Positions 24,656 through 33,824 of a stretch of DNA of 64,000 nucleotides are shown here, one piece after another. A model generated the notes under the pieces. It worked only from the letters and a program-made list of their open reading frames with translations, was not told the origin of the DNA and made no database searches. The translations under genes and the position numbers were made by a program. Source of the stretch: Nocardia cyriacigeorgica (GTDB lineage: Bacteria; Actinomycetota; Actinomycetes; Mycobacteriales; Mycobacteriaceae). Position 1 is the stretch's first letter, and each line of letters begins with the position of its first letter. The DNA lies in the NCBI RefSeq assembly GCF_005863245.1, contig NZ_VBUT01000006.1, forward strand, positions 434,001 through 498,000, written 5' to 3'.

Positions 24656-25693
24656 CTAGGCCTCGGTGGTCTGCTCGACGGGTAGCGCACCGACCCGGCA
24701 CTCGGCGACCCCGACGGTGTCGCGGGTCAACTCCTCGACCTGTTGCTGGGCCTTGACCGCATCGGTCACCCACAGCTTGTAGAACTCGAAGGGGCAGTCG
24801 GCGACCCCGCGATCGCCGTCGCCGGCGGCGTGCACACCGGAGTAGCCGCGGTGCAACAGTTTGAACAGGTGGTTCTGGGATTGGTCGTTCGCCCGCGCGT
24901 CGCGAATCGCGGCGACCGACAGCTGGGCGTACTGGATTCCGTATTCCTCCTCACCGGTTTCGCCGAGGGTGCGCCCATCGAACCCGATGATCGCCGAATG
25001 CCCGAAGTAGGAGTACACGCCGTCGAACCCGGCGGCATTCGCCACGGCGACATAGCAATTGTTGGCCCAGGCCATGGCTTTGGCCATGAGCACCTGCTGA
25101 TCTTTGGCCGGATACATGTAGCCCTGGCAGCGCACGATCAACTCCGCGCCCTTCATCGCGCAGTCGCGCCAGATCTCCGGATAGTTGCCGTCATCGCAGA
25201 TGATCAGCGACACCTTCAGGCCTTTGGGCCCCTCGGTGACATAGGTGGTGTCGCCCGGATACCACCCCTCGATCGGGCACCACGGCAGGATCTTTCGATA
25301 CTTCTGCACGATCTCGCCGCGATCGTTGATCAGGACCAGCGTGTTGTAGGGCGGCTTGTTCGGGTGATCCTCGTGCTGCTCGCCGGTGATCGAGAAGACG
25401 CCCCACACACCGGCCTGCCGGCATGCGGCCGAGAAGATCTCGGTCTCCTCGCCCGGCACGGTCGCGGCGGTCGCGTACATCTCCTGTTCGTCGTACATGA
25501 TTCCCTGGGTCGAGTACTCCGGGAAGATCACCAGATCCATTCCGGGCAAACCGGTTTTCATCCCGACCAGCATCTCCGCGATCTTGCGCGCGTTGGCGAC
25601 GACCTCGGCTTCGGTGTGCAGTCGCGGCATCTTGTAATTGACCACCGCCACCCCGACGGTGTCGGGGCTGGATGAAATATCGCCGTGTCGCAT
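24656..25693 (-). CDS. amiE: Aliphatic amidase
   Basis: A 345-residue nitrilase-superfamily amidase. It hydrolyses short aliphatic amides such as acetamide to acid and ammonia in the cytosol. The catalytic triad falls at the canonical numbers: Glu59 in FPEYSTQG, Lys134 in YRKILPW and Cys166 in [10 protein letters not shown]. The long C-terminal arm (residues 280-345) typical of the hexameric AmiE group is present. AGGAG precedes ATG 25693. It lies 44 bases after the amiS stop and is expected to be induced with it through the operator at 26373. Confidence 0.97.
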   Translation of the reverse strand: MRHGDISSSPDTVGVAVVNYKMPRLHTEAEVVANARKIAEMLVGMKTGLPGMDLVIFPEYSTQGIMYDEQEMYATAATVPGEETEIFSAACRQAGVWGVFSITGEQHEDHPNKPPYNTLVLINDRGEIVQKYRKILPWCPIEGWYPGDTTYVTEGPKGLKVSLIICDDGNYPEIWRDCAMKGAELIVRCQGYMYPAKDQQVLMAKAMAWANNCYVAVANAAGFDGVYSYFGHSAIIGFDGRTLGETGEEEYGIQYAQLSVAAIRDARANDQSQNHLFKLLHRGYSGVHAAGDGDRGVADCPFEFYKLWVTDAVKAQQQVEELTRDTVGVAECRVGALPVEQTTEA

Positions 25694-25737
25694 TCGGTTT
25701 CTCCTTTATCGGACCCGTGTCGGGCGGTTGGTGCGGT

Positions 25738-26358
25738 TCAGGGAGCCGCGGGAACATTCGTGGTCGCGAGGCGGTAGCGGCCGGCGAGCAACCAGGAAGC
25801 GCCGAGCGCCGCGACGACTCCGGCGGCCCAGACCGCCGCCATGCCGGCCGTGGGGTGGTAGTTGCCGGTCAGCGCCAGCAGTGCGGGAACGGTGCACGTC
25901 GGCTGGCTCAGCAGTACGACGGCCCAGCCGGTGAACCGCGTCAGTCCATCCATGCCCAGGCCGAGGACCAGGAAGAACAAGCCCCACAGCACTGCCCAGG
26001 CGATCCAGATGACGCCGAAGACCGGATCCGCCATCCGCCCGAAGGAGATCCAGGCGTAGACGAGGGCCGCGGCGGCGACGAAGGCGGAGAACCAGCCGAT
26101 TCCCTGTGGCTCACATCCGGCGAGAGTGCTGATGCCGACGTAGAGATAGGTGAAACCGAACAGGTACACACCGGACGCGGCCAGGATCGTCGCCGGGTCA
26201 CCGGCCGACTGCGCGAGCATGACCGTCGGCACGACGCACTGCAACGCCCCGACGAACAGATTGAGCAGGGCAGCCGAGCGCGGCGGGACGACCCCGAGCA
26301 GCATGAGCCCGTTGACCAGGAGAACGGCTCCGACGTACAGCAGACCGACATTGGCCAT
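25738..26358 (-). CDS. amiS: AmiS/UreI-family amide channel
   Basis: A 206-residue membrane protein with six or seven hydrophobic helices. The start ANVGLLYVGAVLLVNGLMLLG, GVYLFGFTYLYVGISTL near 72-88, GWFSAFVAAAALVYAW, FGVIWIAWAVLWGLFFLVLG and the C-terminal Gly/Ala helices follow AmiS/UreI (quoted in part). It would let small amides or urea across the membrane, feeding amiE. The start is uncertain: ATG 26358 has GGTGGTGG before it, while ATG 26370 would add four residues and begins three bases from the operator. First gene of amiS-amiE-amiB. Confidence 0.9.
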   Translation of the reverse strand: MANVGLLYVGAVLLVNGLMLLGVVPPRSAALLNLFVGALQCVVPTVMLAQSAGDPATILAASGVYLFGFTYLYVGISTLAGCEPQGIGWFSAFVAAAALVYAWISFGRMADPVFGVIWIAWAVLWGLFFLVLGLGMDGLTRFTGWAVVLLSQPTCTVPALLALTGNYHPTAGMAAVWAAGVVAALGASWLLAGRYRLATTNVPAAP

Positions 26359-26372
26359 GACCACCACCATTG

Positions 26373-26402
26373 ATTTCATATGAAATGATTTCAGATGAAA
26401 AT
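26373..26402 (-). promoter_or_regulatory. Paired TTTCA-N2-TGAAA operators at the amiS start
   Basis: ATTTCATATGAAAT at 26373-26386 is a perfect 14-bp palindrome. TTTCAGATGAAA follows at 26389-26400. The two sites are 15 bases apart and abut the amiS start, so a bound repressor would block initiation. The arrangement repeats the element at 22396 between marR and amiC. Confidence 0.82.
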
Positions 26403-26452
26403 ACGTGTGGTGGGTCACAGAGTCAAGGGGTCCGGGCCGGGCACGTGCAGGG

Positions 26453-27946
26453 TCAGCGGATGACCGGATCCACGGCGATCGGCGGAATGGATTCGACGCA
26501 GGTGGTCGGGCCGGTGGTGCCGGTACGGATGAATCGGTCGACGATCCCGGTGACGCAGCCGCTGGGTTCGAGGTCGGGGACGTGGCCGGTGTTCGGCACG
26601 GAGAGGAATGTGGCGTCGGCGAACCGGGCCGCGACCTGCTCGCCGTGTGCGTCCGGGGTGATGGCGTCGAGGTCGCCCGACAGGACGAGCACCGGGACAT
26701 TCGGCAGCGCACCACTCGGCCGCGCCGGGTGCGCCGCAGTGATGTTGGGCCACCGGATGCACGCGTCGCCGCCGTCGCGCACCGCGGCGTTGAATCCCGC
26801 GAGACTGAACGCGCTGGCGGAGGGTTCGGCGGCGTCGAGTGCTCGCCGGTACTGCCGCTCTCGCTCGGTCACCGTCGCCGCACGGGACCAGACGGTGGGG
26901 TAGTCGTTGCAGGCGACGGTCATGTAGAGGTCGATGTTCTCGGTGGGCGGTGCACCGACCGCGTGTTCGGCGAAATGCCGCAGACCGGTGTCGTCGCCGG
27001 CCGCGGCAGCGTGCAGCGCCGCGGGCAGGCTGCCGAGCGGGGTGGGTGCGCTGGGGTCGGCGCCGACGTTGCTGGTGGCGACCTCGAAGATGAGGGTGGC
27101 GAGTTTGGCCTCGGTGAGCAGCATCGGGTTCGCGCCGCCGATCTCGAGCGGCTGGGCGGCCAATCGCCGGGCGACGGTGCGCAGGTCGGCGACCGCGGTC
27201 GCGCCATCGCAGGCGCCGCTGCGTTCGCAGATGCGGTGCAGGGCCAGCGAGACCGCGTCGGCGTTCGGTCGGTTCAGCAGGTCGAAGTCGGGGAGGAATG
27301 CGCCGGTCAGGACCATGGATTGGACGTGGTCGGGGTGGCGTTCGGCGTAGACGGGCATCAGGAAGGTGCCGTAGGAGATGCCGTAGAGCACCAGCCGGGG
27401 GATGCCGAGCCGTTCGCGCACCGCGTCGATATCGTCGGCGGTCGCGGCCGAGGTGTAGCCGGCCGCGCGGGGGCCGAGCCGCTCACCGCAGCGGGCGACG
27501 ACCTGTCTCTGCTGTTCGCGGGTGCCGAGTTCGAATTCTCGTTCGTCGGCGCCGCAGTCGAGCGGGCTGGACTGGCCGGTGCCGCGCGGATCGATCAGCA
27601 GCAGATCGTGGTCGTCGAGCAGAGCGGAAGCCAGCTGGGTGGCTTGGGCGGCGTGTGCGATGAGCGGGACCCCGGGCCCGCCCGGGTTGGGCGCGACTGT
27701 GCCGACGGCGGGTGCGTCGAGGTTGTTGCGCCGGATCAGCGCGTAGCTCACGTCCACCGAGCCCAGCTGTGGGTCGTCGGCGACCAGAGGCCGCTGCTCG
27801 ATGCCGCATTCGACCTGGTGGCCGGGAACGGTGGGGCACCAATCGGGTGACTGCGCCGCCCGTGTGGCGTCGCATGCGGTAATCAGCGGTACGACGGCCA
27901 GCGCGGCAAGTGCCGCGACGAGCGCGGCCCGCGGGGCTTTCTTCAT
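26453..27946 (-). CDS. Exported lipoprotein alpha/beta hydrolase, S33/TAP family
   Basis: A 497-residue protein. Residues 1-25 are a lipoprotein signal with lipobox LITAC (Cys25). The catalytic domain has NPGGPG at 87-92, LLIDPRGTGQSSPLDC at 116-131, nucleophile Ser191 in GISYGT and a Gly-Asp-Leu-Asp acid site near 435 in LSGDLDAITP. His lies in NTGHVPDLEPSGC near 463, within the TAP-like C-terminal domain. Such proteins are tripeptidyl aminopeptidases or related proline-releasing hydrolases at the cell surface. The open frame continues upstream of ATG 27946 but is not protein-like. Divergent from the response-regulator gene at 28211. Confidence 0.88.
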   Translation of the reverse strand: MKKAPRAALVAALAALAVVPLITACDATRAAQSPDWCPTVPGHQVECGIEQRPLVADDPQLGSVDVSYALIRRNNLDAPAVGTVAPNPGGPGVPLIAHAAQATQLASALLDDHDLLLIDPRGTGQSSPLDCGADEREFELGTREQQRQVVARCGERLGPRAAGYTSAATADDIDAVRERLGIPRLVLYGISYGTFLMPVYAERHPDHVQSMVLTGAFLPDFDLLNRPNADAVSLALHRICERSGACDGATAVADLRTVARRLAAQPLEIGGANPMLLTEAKLATLIFEVATSNVGADPSAPTPLGSLPAALHAAAAGDDTGLRHFAEHAVGAPPTENIDLYMTVACNDYPTVWSRAATVTERERQYRRALDAAEPSASAFSLAGFNAAVRDGGDACIRWPNITAAHPARPSGALPNVPVLVLSGDLDAITPDAHGEQVAARFADATFLSVPNTGHVPDLEPSGCVTGIVDRFIRTGTTGPTTCVESIPPIAVDPVIR

Positions 27947-28037
27947 GGTGGGAAATCCTGTTCTGGTGAATACTTTCGCGCCGAACGCGAGGTCGACGAC
28001 GATCGTGCGTAGCGCCGGGCAAGGCAGTGCAAACCGC

Positions 28038-28059
28038 ACGCAAGAACCACGTAAGAATT
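28038..28059 (+). promoter_or_regulatory. 11-bp tandem repeat, candidate OmpR-type response-regulator site
   Basis: ACGCAAGAACC and ACGTAAGAATT are adjacent 11-base direct repeats (8 of 11 identical). OmpR-family regulators bind tandem repeats with this spacing. The site is 152 bases before the response-regulator start in the 264-base divergent gap. The rest of that gap holds no other clear signal. Autoregulation is inferred. Confidence 0.45.
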
Positions 28060-28210
28060 CGCGGGCCGGTGCCGGATCGCGTCGCGGTGCCGGGCCGGGC
28101 CGGCGGGCGGCGGGTGGACGATTCGGCGGTCGATCTCGGCTCGGGTAACGGCGATCACGAACCGCTCGGCCCGCGTCGGGTGCCTGTGGTTGCCCCGCCA
28201 CAATGGCACC

Positions 28211-28906
28211 GTGACCACTACGAACTCGATGGCGTCGGTGCTGGTCGTCGAAGACGATCCGCATGTGCGCAGCACTCTGGACCAGCTGCTGCGGTTCGAG
28301 GGCTACCGGGTTCACCTGGCCGCCGACGGACGCCAGGCCCTCGAGCTACTGGAGCGGAGCAGGCCGGATCTGGCCGTGGTCGACGTCGTCATGCCGGAGC
28401 TGGACGGGCTGTCGCTGTGCCGGATGCTGCGCAGGCGCGGCGACCGCTTGCCGATCCTGGTGCTCACCGCGCGCCATCAAGTCGGAGACCGGGTCGCCGG
28501 TCTGGACGCCGGCGCCGACGACTACCTGGCCAAGCCGTTCGCGATCGACGAACTGCTGGCCAGGTTGCGGGCGTTGCTCCGGCGCAGCACGTTCGACGAA
28601 GAAACCACGGAGCTGTCGGTCGCCGACTTGACCCTGAACCCGCAGACCCGCGAGGTCTACCGCGGCCTGCGGGAGATCGAGCTCACCAGAACCGAGTTCG
28701 ACGTGCTGGAGCTGCTGATGCGCAACACCCCGATCGTGCTGACCCGCGGCCAGATCTACGAACACATCTGGGGTTTCGACTTCGACACCGACTCCCGCTC
28801 GCTCGATGTCTACATCGGCTATCTGCGGCGCAAGACCGAAGAAGGCGGGGAACCGCGGCTGATCCAGACCGTCCGCAATGTCGGCTACACGATCCGGCCC
28901 GCATGA
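28211..28906 (+). CDS. OmpR-family response regulator, MprA-like
   Basis: A 231-residue response regulator. The receiver domain (8-120) has acidic pair EDD at 14-16, phosphoacceptor Asp58 in [11 protein letters not shown], and Lys near 107 in DDYLAKPF. The C-terminal winged helix (135-228) includes [26 protein letters not shown] and the [10 protein letters not shown] recognition helix. The pattern [32 protein letters not shown] resembles MprA/PrrA (quoted in part). It overlaps the sensor-kinase start by 4 bases. GTG 28211 is chosen; ATG 28190 is possible. The divergent S33 hydrolase and the downstream lipase are possible targets. Confidence 0.92.
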   Translation: MTTTNSMASVLVVEDDPHVRSTLDQLLRFEGYRVHLAADGRQALELLERSRPDLAVVDVVMPELDGLSLCRMLRRRGDRLPILVLTARHQVGDRVAGLDAGADDYLAKPFAIDELLARLRALLRRSTFDEETTELSVADLTLNPQTREVYRGLREIELTRTEFDVLELLMRNTPIVLTRGQIYEHIWGFDFDTDSRSLDVYIGYLRRKTEEGGEPRLIQTVRNVGYTIRPA

Positions 28907-30216
28907 TGCTGCGCACCCGGCTCACCGTGCTCGTCGTCGGCGCTGTCGTCGCCGCAATCGCTGCCACGCTGATGCTGTCCTATCCCGGCGTCGTCGAGCT
29001 GGTCGACGACCAATTCGATCGCAGTCTCAACGACCGCGCCGATGCCGTGATCGCGGTGCTGCCCGCGAGGTTGCCGGAACGGCCGGACACGACCGAACAG
29101 CTGCTGCTTCCCGACGGCACCGTCAGCGCGCTGGTTCCTCGTCGTCCCGAACTGCCGGTGACCGACGCCGATCGCGTCGTCGCCCGCACCGCGACGGGGA
29201 CCACCACACACGACGCCGAGATCGGCGGCGCCACGTACGAGATCCTGACCAAACCAAGGCCCGGTGGTGGTGCGGTCATGGTGGGCCAGCGTGTCGACGG
29301 CCCGGAACTGGTCGACAACGAATTCCGTTGGCGCACGGTGCTCATCACGGCGGTCGCGGTGGCGGTCTCGGCCGTCCTGAGCTGGCTGGCGATCGGAAGG
29401 ATCCTGCGTCCGGTCCGGCGGCTGCTCGCCGCCACCGAGCACATCAGCGGTTCCGGTGACCTCGCGGTGCCACTGCCGGAGGCCGGCCGCGACGAAATAG
29501 GCAGGCTCACCGCCAGTTTCGACACCATGCTCGGTGCGTTGCGGCGCTCCCGTGCGCAGCAGCAGCGGCTGGTGCACGATGCCGGCCATGAGCTGCGGAC
29601 ACCGTTGACCTCCATCCGTGCCAGCGCCGAACTGCTCCAGCGGGCCAAGGGCAGGCTCGATCCCGCCGACGAGGCCACGGTGCTCGACACGCTGGTCCAA
29701 GAGTCGGTCGCCCTGGATGCCCTGGTCGCCGAGCTCGTCGAACTCGCCACCGACCAGCACACCGCCGAAGAAGCGGTGCGGCTCGACCTACCGGCACTGG
29801 CCGAGGACTGCGCCGAACGATTCCGGCACCGCGGTGGCCGCACCATCACCGTCACCGCCGATGACCCGGCCCCGGTATGTGTGCGCCCCAAGGCACTGGC
29901 CCGCTGCGTGGACAACCTGATCGGCAATGCGATCAAATTCAGTCCGGCCGGCACGCCGATCGCGGTGCGCATTCACGGCACCGAACTCGCGGTACACGAC
30001 CAGGGGCCCGGTATCGACCCGTCCGAGACCACCGCCATCTTCGACCGGTTCTACCGCGCCGAGGGCACCCAGGCCATCCCCGGATCCGGCCTCGGCCTGG
30101 CCATCGTCGACGACATCATCACCGCCCACCACGGCACCGTCTTCGCGGAATCCGGGCCCGGCGCCGGCATCGGCTTCCGCCTGCCGCCGATCTCGCCCGT
30201 AGACAGGCGGGCTTGA
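28903..30216 (+). CDS. Sensor histidine kinase, MprB-like
   Basis: A 437-residue membrane kinase. Helix 1 is at about 7-27 and helix 2 at about 145-165; the 115 residues between are extracellular. HAMP follows at about 165-220 ([16 protein letters not shown]). The dimerisation box has His229 in [13 protein letters not shown]. The ATPase part has N-box [15 protein letters not shown]1 VHDQGPGI, F-box FDRFYRAEG and G2 GSGLGLAIV. The start is ATG 28903 overlapping the regulator stop; the frame is open far upstream, but that part is the regulator gene in another frame. It pairs with the preceding regulator. Confidence 0.92.
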   Translation: MMLRTRLTVLVVGAVVAAIAATLMLSYPGVVELVDDQFDRSLNDRADAVIAVLPARLPERPDTTEQLLLPDGTVSALVPRRPELPVTDADRVVARTATGTTTHDAEIGGATYEILTKPRPGGGAVMVGQRVDGPELVDNEFRWRTVLITAVAVAVSAVLSWLAIGRILRPVRRLLAATEHISGSGDLAVPLPEAGRDEIGRLTASFDTMLGALRRSRAQQQRLVHDAGHELRTPLTSIRASAELLQRAKGRLDPADEATVLDTLVQESVALDALVAELVELATDQHTAEEAVRLDLPALAEDCAERFRHRGGRTITVTADDPAPVCVRPKALARCVDNLIGNAIKFSPAGTPIAVRIHGTELAVHDQGPGIDPSETTAIFDRFYRAEGTQAIPGSGLGLAIVDDIITAHHGTVFAESGPGAGIGFRLPPISPVDRRA

Positions 30217-30232
30217 TATTCACGCGACGCTC

Positions 30233-30248
30233 TTGTGCACATGCACAA
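30233..30248. promoter_or_regulatory. 16-bp palindrome upstream of lipase
   Basis: TTGTGCA / TGCACAA, 7-bp perfect arms around CA, 16 bases after the kinase stop and 149 bases before the lipase start. It could be a regulator site for the lipase or a short terminator (followed by AAATT). Nothing else stands out in the 180-base gap. Confidence 0.45.
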
Positions 30249-30396
30249 AATTCGGGGGCACCGCTCTGCATCATGTCAATGGCGCCCGGCGCCGCCGTGC
30301 TGTGAACTCATTCCACTGGATCATTGCTGATCCAGCACGATGTCACGGTCGCTGACGGCGGCCGGGGTGAATCAACGACGATTCGGAGGACCTCAG

Positions 30397-31722
30397 GTGA
30401 GAACACGACGGCTGGCGTCGGTGGCGGTGGCGGCGTGTGTCGCATGGGCCGGTGGTGGCGTCGCGGCGGCCGATCCGGCGTTCCCGCCGAGCTTCCCGCC
30501 CGAGCAGAATCAGTTGCCGAGGTTGCCGTCGGAGCCGCAACTGTATGACATGCTGCCGATCCCGACACCGGCCGAAGATCTGTGGTACGACGATCCGCCG
30601 AACCTGGCCTCGTATGCCCCGGGTGCGATCGTGCGCAGCCGGGAAGTGCAGACGCGACTGCTGGGAATCCCGTTCCCGGTCTACACCAAGCAACTGCTGT
30701 ACCGGTCCAGCGATGTGCACGACAATCCGATCGTCACCGCGACCACCGTCATCGTGCCGGGGATTCCGTGGCATGGCAGCCCGCGCCCGGTGGTCTCCTT
30801 TCAGGAGGCGATCGATTCGACGAACTCCGCGTGCAATCCGTCCTACACCTTGCAAACCGGCACCATGAAGGAGTCGACGCTGCTGGCCGGGTGGCTGGCG
30901 CAGGGATTCGCGATCAACGTGCCCGACTTCGACGGCAAATTCAACACCTTCAACACCTACGACGAGGGCAAGATGGTCCTCGACAGCCTGCGTGCGATGA
31001 AGAACGATCCGGCCCTGGGGCTCACCGATTCCGGTATCGCCCTCTACGGGTATTCCGGCGGCGGGTCGGGGTCCATCCGCGCGGCCGAACTGCGCCAGAG
31101 CTACGCGCCCGATGTGCGGCTGCTCGGCACCGCCATCGGCGGCACGCCCGGTGACCTGGTCGCGCAGGCGAAGTACGCCACGCAGGAACAGCCGGGGCTG
31201 ACCGGGATCAGCAACTTCACCATGTGGCTCGGCCTGGCGAGTTTGTCGCGCGAATACCCCGACGTGTTCGACCCCGAGGAATTGCTCACCCCGGAAGGGC
31301 AGCAGATCGTCGCCGACATCGCGAGCCGTTGCGTGCTGACGATCGCGCCGACCGGCATGTACCGCCCCATCAGCGCGTACTACCAGCCCGGTAAATCGCT
31401 CGAAGGCTCACCGGAGATCATCGAGGTACTGCGCGACAACAGCCTCGGCAAGTACGTCCCCGACAGCCCGGTGCTGTGGTGGCACGGAGTGTGGGATGAG
31501 CTGATCCCGCCGTCGGTCGTGCTGCCGACCGTCGACAGCCTCTGGCAACGCGGCGCCGACCTGCGCTTCGTCACGGTTCCGATCCCCGAGCACGTCGTCA
31601 ACGCGGGCGTCGGCTGGGCACCGGCCACGGCCTGGATCAGTCATGTGCTGCGGGGCGGTTCGCCGGGCCCGAAGTTCAACGCCCCCTTCCAGCCGCTGCC
31701 GCCGGGCTTCCCGGGCAGTTGA
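30397..31722 (+). CDS. Secreted LIP-family lipase
   Basis: A 441-residue exported triacylglycerol lipase of the LIP (secretory lipase) family. The signal peptide covers residues 1-25 with cleavage after AAA. The mature start has a Pro-rich linker (PAFPPSFPPEQNQLPRLPSE). Nucleophile Ser220 lies in YGYSGGG; the late WWHGVWDELIPPS segment supplies the acid and PIPEHVVNAG the His. It would release fatty acids from host or environmental lipids. GTG 30397 is chosen because GGAGGA stands 6 bases before it and the signal peptide starts immediately. The frame opens 57 bases earlier, but that lead-in is not signal-like. Confidence 0.9.
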   Translation: MRTRRLASVAVAACVAWAGGGVAAADPAFPPSFPPEQNQLPRLPSEPQLYDMLPIPTPAEDLWYDDPPNLASYAPGAIVRSREVQTRLLGIPFPVYTKQLLYRSSDVHDNPIVTATTVIVPGIPWHGSPRPVVSFQEAIDSTNSACNPSYTLQTGTMKESTLLAGWLAQGFAINVPDFDGKFNTFNTYDEGKMVLDSLRAMKNDPALGLTDSGIALYGYSGGGSGSIRAAELRQSYAPDVRLLGTAIGGTPGDLVAQAKYATQEQPGLTGISNFTMWLGLASLSREYPDVFDPEELLTPEGQQIVADIASRCVLTIAPTGMYRPISAYYQPGKSLEGSPEIIEVLRDNSLGKYVPDSPVLWWHGVWDELIPPSVVLPTVDSLWQRGADLRFVTVPIPEHVVNAGVGWAPATAWISHVLRGGSPGPKFNAPFQPLPPGFPGS

Positions 31723-31730
31723 GCCCAGGA

Positions 31731-31777
31731 AACCGCCGTGCCCGAGTCCGCCTTTCGCCGGCGCGGGCATGGCGGTT
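31731..31777. terminator. Hairpin between lipase and DoxX-like gene
   Basis: Inverted repeat AACCGCC-G-TGCCCG (31731-31744) and CGGGCA-T-GGCGGTT (31764-31777), 13 of 14 pairs matched, 19-base loop. It lies between convergent genes and can serve both. Confidence 0.65.
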
Positions 31778-31792
31778 CGCGCCGAAAACCCT

Positions 31793-33133
31793 TCAGCGGA
31801 GGTACGGGTAGTCCTGTACCCAGTGGAATCCGCGGCTGCGCAGGGTGAAGGTGGCGGGATCGACGCGGTCGAGGGTGATCGCGACCGGACGGTCGTGCAG
31901 TGTGCCGCGCAGGATCAGGCGGTCCGGGGCGGGCTGTTCGGCTGACAAAGTGGCGAATGGTGCGCGGTAGTCGGCCTGCCCGTCCATCGAAAGCACGGTG
32001 AGTTCCAGGAGGCCGTCGGTGCGGAAGAGGGCGTGTGCCGGTACCAGATCACCGTTCATCCGCTGGTAGGTCGCTTCTTCTGGTCCTTCGAAAACCACTC
32101 GCTGCCAACGGTTCTCGTCGGTCGTCAGCGGCGGCACGGCCTGACCGTCGAGGCCGAAATCCCGCACCTCCCATATCCCGTACAGCGGAGATCGCGGACT
32201 CGCGGCACTGTACTGTTCCTGCCAGACGCGCCAGTTGTCGTGCACGCCGCTCACCGTGACCCAGAGGGCGAGAGCCACCTGAATCCACGTCGCGATGCGA
32301 TTCCTCCTGGCGTCGGTGAACAGCGCGGGCGGTGTCAACGGCGCGCAGGCGCGTTGCCGCACGAACACGTCGAACAGCCGCCGCAGGTACGGTGCGAGCA
32401 GGACCAGGCTCATCATCAGCAGATGCGCCGACAACAGCTTCTCCGGCACATCGAAGGTCATATTCAGGACCAGGATCTGCGCCGTGCTCGCCAGGCTCAC
32501 CACCGCGCCCAATACCGCGGTCCTCGGCAGGAACAGCAGCAGCCCGGCGACGACTTCCACTGCGCCCAAAGTCATCTCGTAGGCAGGCGAGCTGCCGACC
32601 TGTAACCACAGCACCGACATGGGACTGAAGCTGCCGTACGGCTGCAACAGTTGCGCGAGTCCGGGACCGGGCATCTGGTTGGGGATCAGCTTGGCGAGCC
32701 CGAACGACAGCATCTGCCCGGCCAGGCACAGCCGCAGAAACAGCGTGAACCACGCCAGGAGTCGCGGATGCGAGCCGCGGCGATCGACGGCCGTCCATGC
32801 CGCGGTGCCGACCGCCGCGGCGACCAGCAGGCAGAACACCAGCACCCACATCGCCGTCTGGTCGCCGGCTCCGGAGTCCTTGTGCAGCAGCGCGTCGACC
32901 CCGAACACGGTCGTGCCGACCCAACCGGTCACGGGGTCGGTGAGGGAGGTGGCCCACAGCCCGGCATGCCCGTGAACCCAGCGGCCGAAGGCGCCGAGCA
33001 GCGCGAAGTGGATGTAGGGGATGAGCAGGCAGAACAAGCCGAAGTAGAGGACGCAGAAACGGAACGCGATCCGCGTTGCCGGATGCCAGGCGGTCCGCGC
33101 GGCGGTGGTGGAGGCTTCGCGCGTGCTGGTCAC
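31793..33133 (-). CDS. DoxX-like integral membrane protein
   Basis: A 446-residue protein with about eight hydrophobic helices in the first 310 residues, resembling DoxX/HTTM-type proteins (FGLAKLIPNQMPGPGL, GAVEVVAGLLLFLPRTAVLG, SAHLLMMSLVLLAPYLRRLF). The last 120 residues are soluble and contain a beta-rich region, probably extracytoplasmic. Its role is not known; DoxX relatives often affect redox or envelope functions. GTG 33133 overlaps the VanY-like stop by 4 bases (GTGA), so both are made together. That suggests a joint envelope function. Confidence 0.75.
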   Translation of the reverse strand: MTSTREASTTAARTAWHPATRIAFRFCVLYFGLFCLLIPYIHFALLGAFGRWVHGHAGLWATSLTDPVTGWVGTTVFGVDALLHKDSGAGDQTAMWVLVFCLLVAAAVGTAAWTAVDRRGSHPRLLAWFTLFLRLCLAGQMLSFGLAKLIPNQMPGPGLAQLLQPYGSFSPMSVLWLQVGSSPAYEMTLGAVEVVAGLLLFLPRTAVLGAVVSLASTAQILVLNMTFDVPEKLLSAHLLMMSLVLLAPYLRRLFDVFVRQRACAPLTPPALFTDARRNRIATWIQVALALWVTVSGVHDNWRVWQEQYSAASPRSPLYGIWEVRDFGLDGQAVPPLTTDENRWQRVVFEGPEEATYQRMNGDLVPAHALFRTDGLLELTVLSMDGQADYRAPFATLSAEQPAPDRLILRGTLHDRPVAITLDRVDPATFTLRSRGFHWVQDYPYLR

Positions 33134-33735
33134 CGGTGCATCCTCGGGTCCTCGGTGGGGTCGGCGAACTGGGCCGGGCAGCCGTCGCCGATGGCGTCGG
33201 GACGGAGTTCGAAATGCCACGGTTCGTTGCGGTAGATCTGGCACAGCCCGTACCCGGCGCCGTGCGCCGACAACCAGGCCGCCGCCTCGGTGGGTCCGAT
33301 GTCGACCGCCTCACCGGACACATGCGCGGACGTGTCCGCAGTGGCCACCCACCGGGCGGCCTCGGCTTCCGAGCCGTACGTCGCGACCGCCTCACGCAAC
33401 AGCTGATCCTGGTACTCCGGGGAACGGCGGCCGCTGGTGACGACCAGCTCGACGCCCTCGCCCGCCGCATCCGCCGACGCCCGGCGCAGCGCGTCGAGCA
33501 AGGCGGGGTCGAGGTCGGACACCGACGGAACCCCGTCACCGAACACCGCGCCACCGGGCGGACCATCGTGGTCGCCTCGAACGGAATCGATGGCCCCCGC
33601 GACCGAGGAGGACAGCGTGCCCGGTGACTGGCAGCCGACGCCGCCGGCAACCGCCGCGCCGACGACGATGCAGGCCGCGAGGATGGCGGATCGGCTACGG
33701 TGAGGCGCTGTTCGTGCTGGTTCGCTGTGCTTCAT
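33130..33735 (-). CDS. VanY-like D-Ala-D-Ala carboxypeptidase lipoprotein (M15)
   Basis: A 201-residue exported M15 peptidase. The lipobox GVGC puts the lipid Cys at 35. The zinc site reads SAHVSGEAVDIG with His138 and Asp145, and EPWHFE supplies the catalytic Glu171 and third ligand His174. SGRRSPEYQ near 101-109 is the usual substrate-binding start. It would remove the terminal D-Ala from peptidoglycan stems or precursors on the outer face. It is cotranslated with the DoxX-like membrane protein and divergent from a VanRS-like two-component system 90 bases away. Regulation by that system is likely but inferred. Confidence 0.87.
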   Translation of the reverse strand: MKHSEPARTAPHRSRSAILAACIVVGAAVAGGVGCQSPGTLSSSVAGAIDSVRGDHDGPPGGAVFGDGVPSVSDLDPALLDALRRASADAAGEGVELVVTSGRRSPEYQDQLLREAVATYGSEAEAARWVATADTSAHVSGEAVDIGPTEAAAWLSAHGAGYGLCQIYRNEPWHFELRPDAIGDGCPAQFADPTEDPRMHR

Positions 33736-33768
33736 GTCTTCAGTGAAGCCAGCGTGGTGTTGTCGGCA

Positions 33769-33788
33769 CGTATGCGATTTCGGATACG
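33769..33788. promoter_or_regulatory. Near-palindrome between vanY-like and vanR-like genes
   Basis: CGTATGCG-ATTT-CGGATACG: 8-bp arms with one mismatch, in the 89-base divergent gap. It is a candidate regulator site controlling both directions. Confidence 0.45.
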
Positions 33789-33824
33789 CCGACGATATGC
33801 CCGGCCTGGGAAGATCGAGGGTCT

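Noticed and set aside
28027-28902. Upstream extension of the MprB-like kinase
   Set aside because: It reads the regulator gene in another frame; kinase homology starts at 28903 with the standard overlap.
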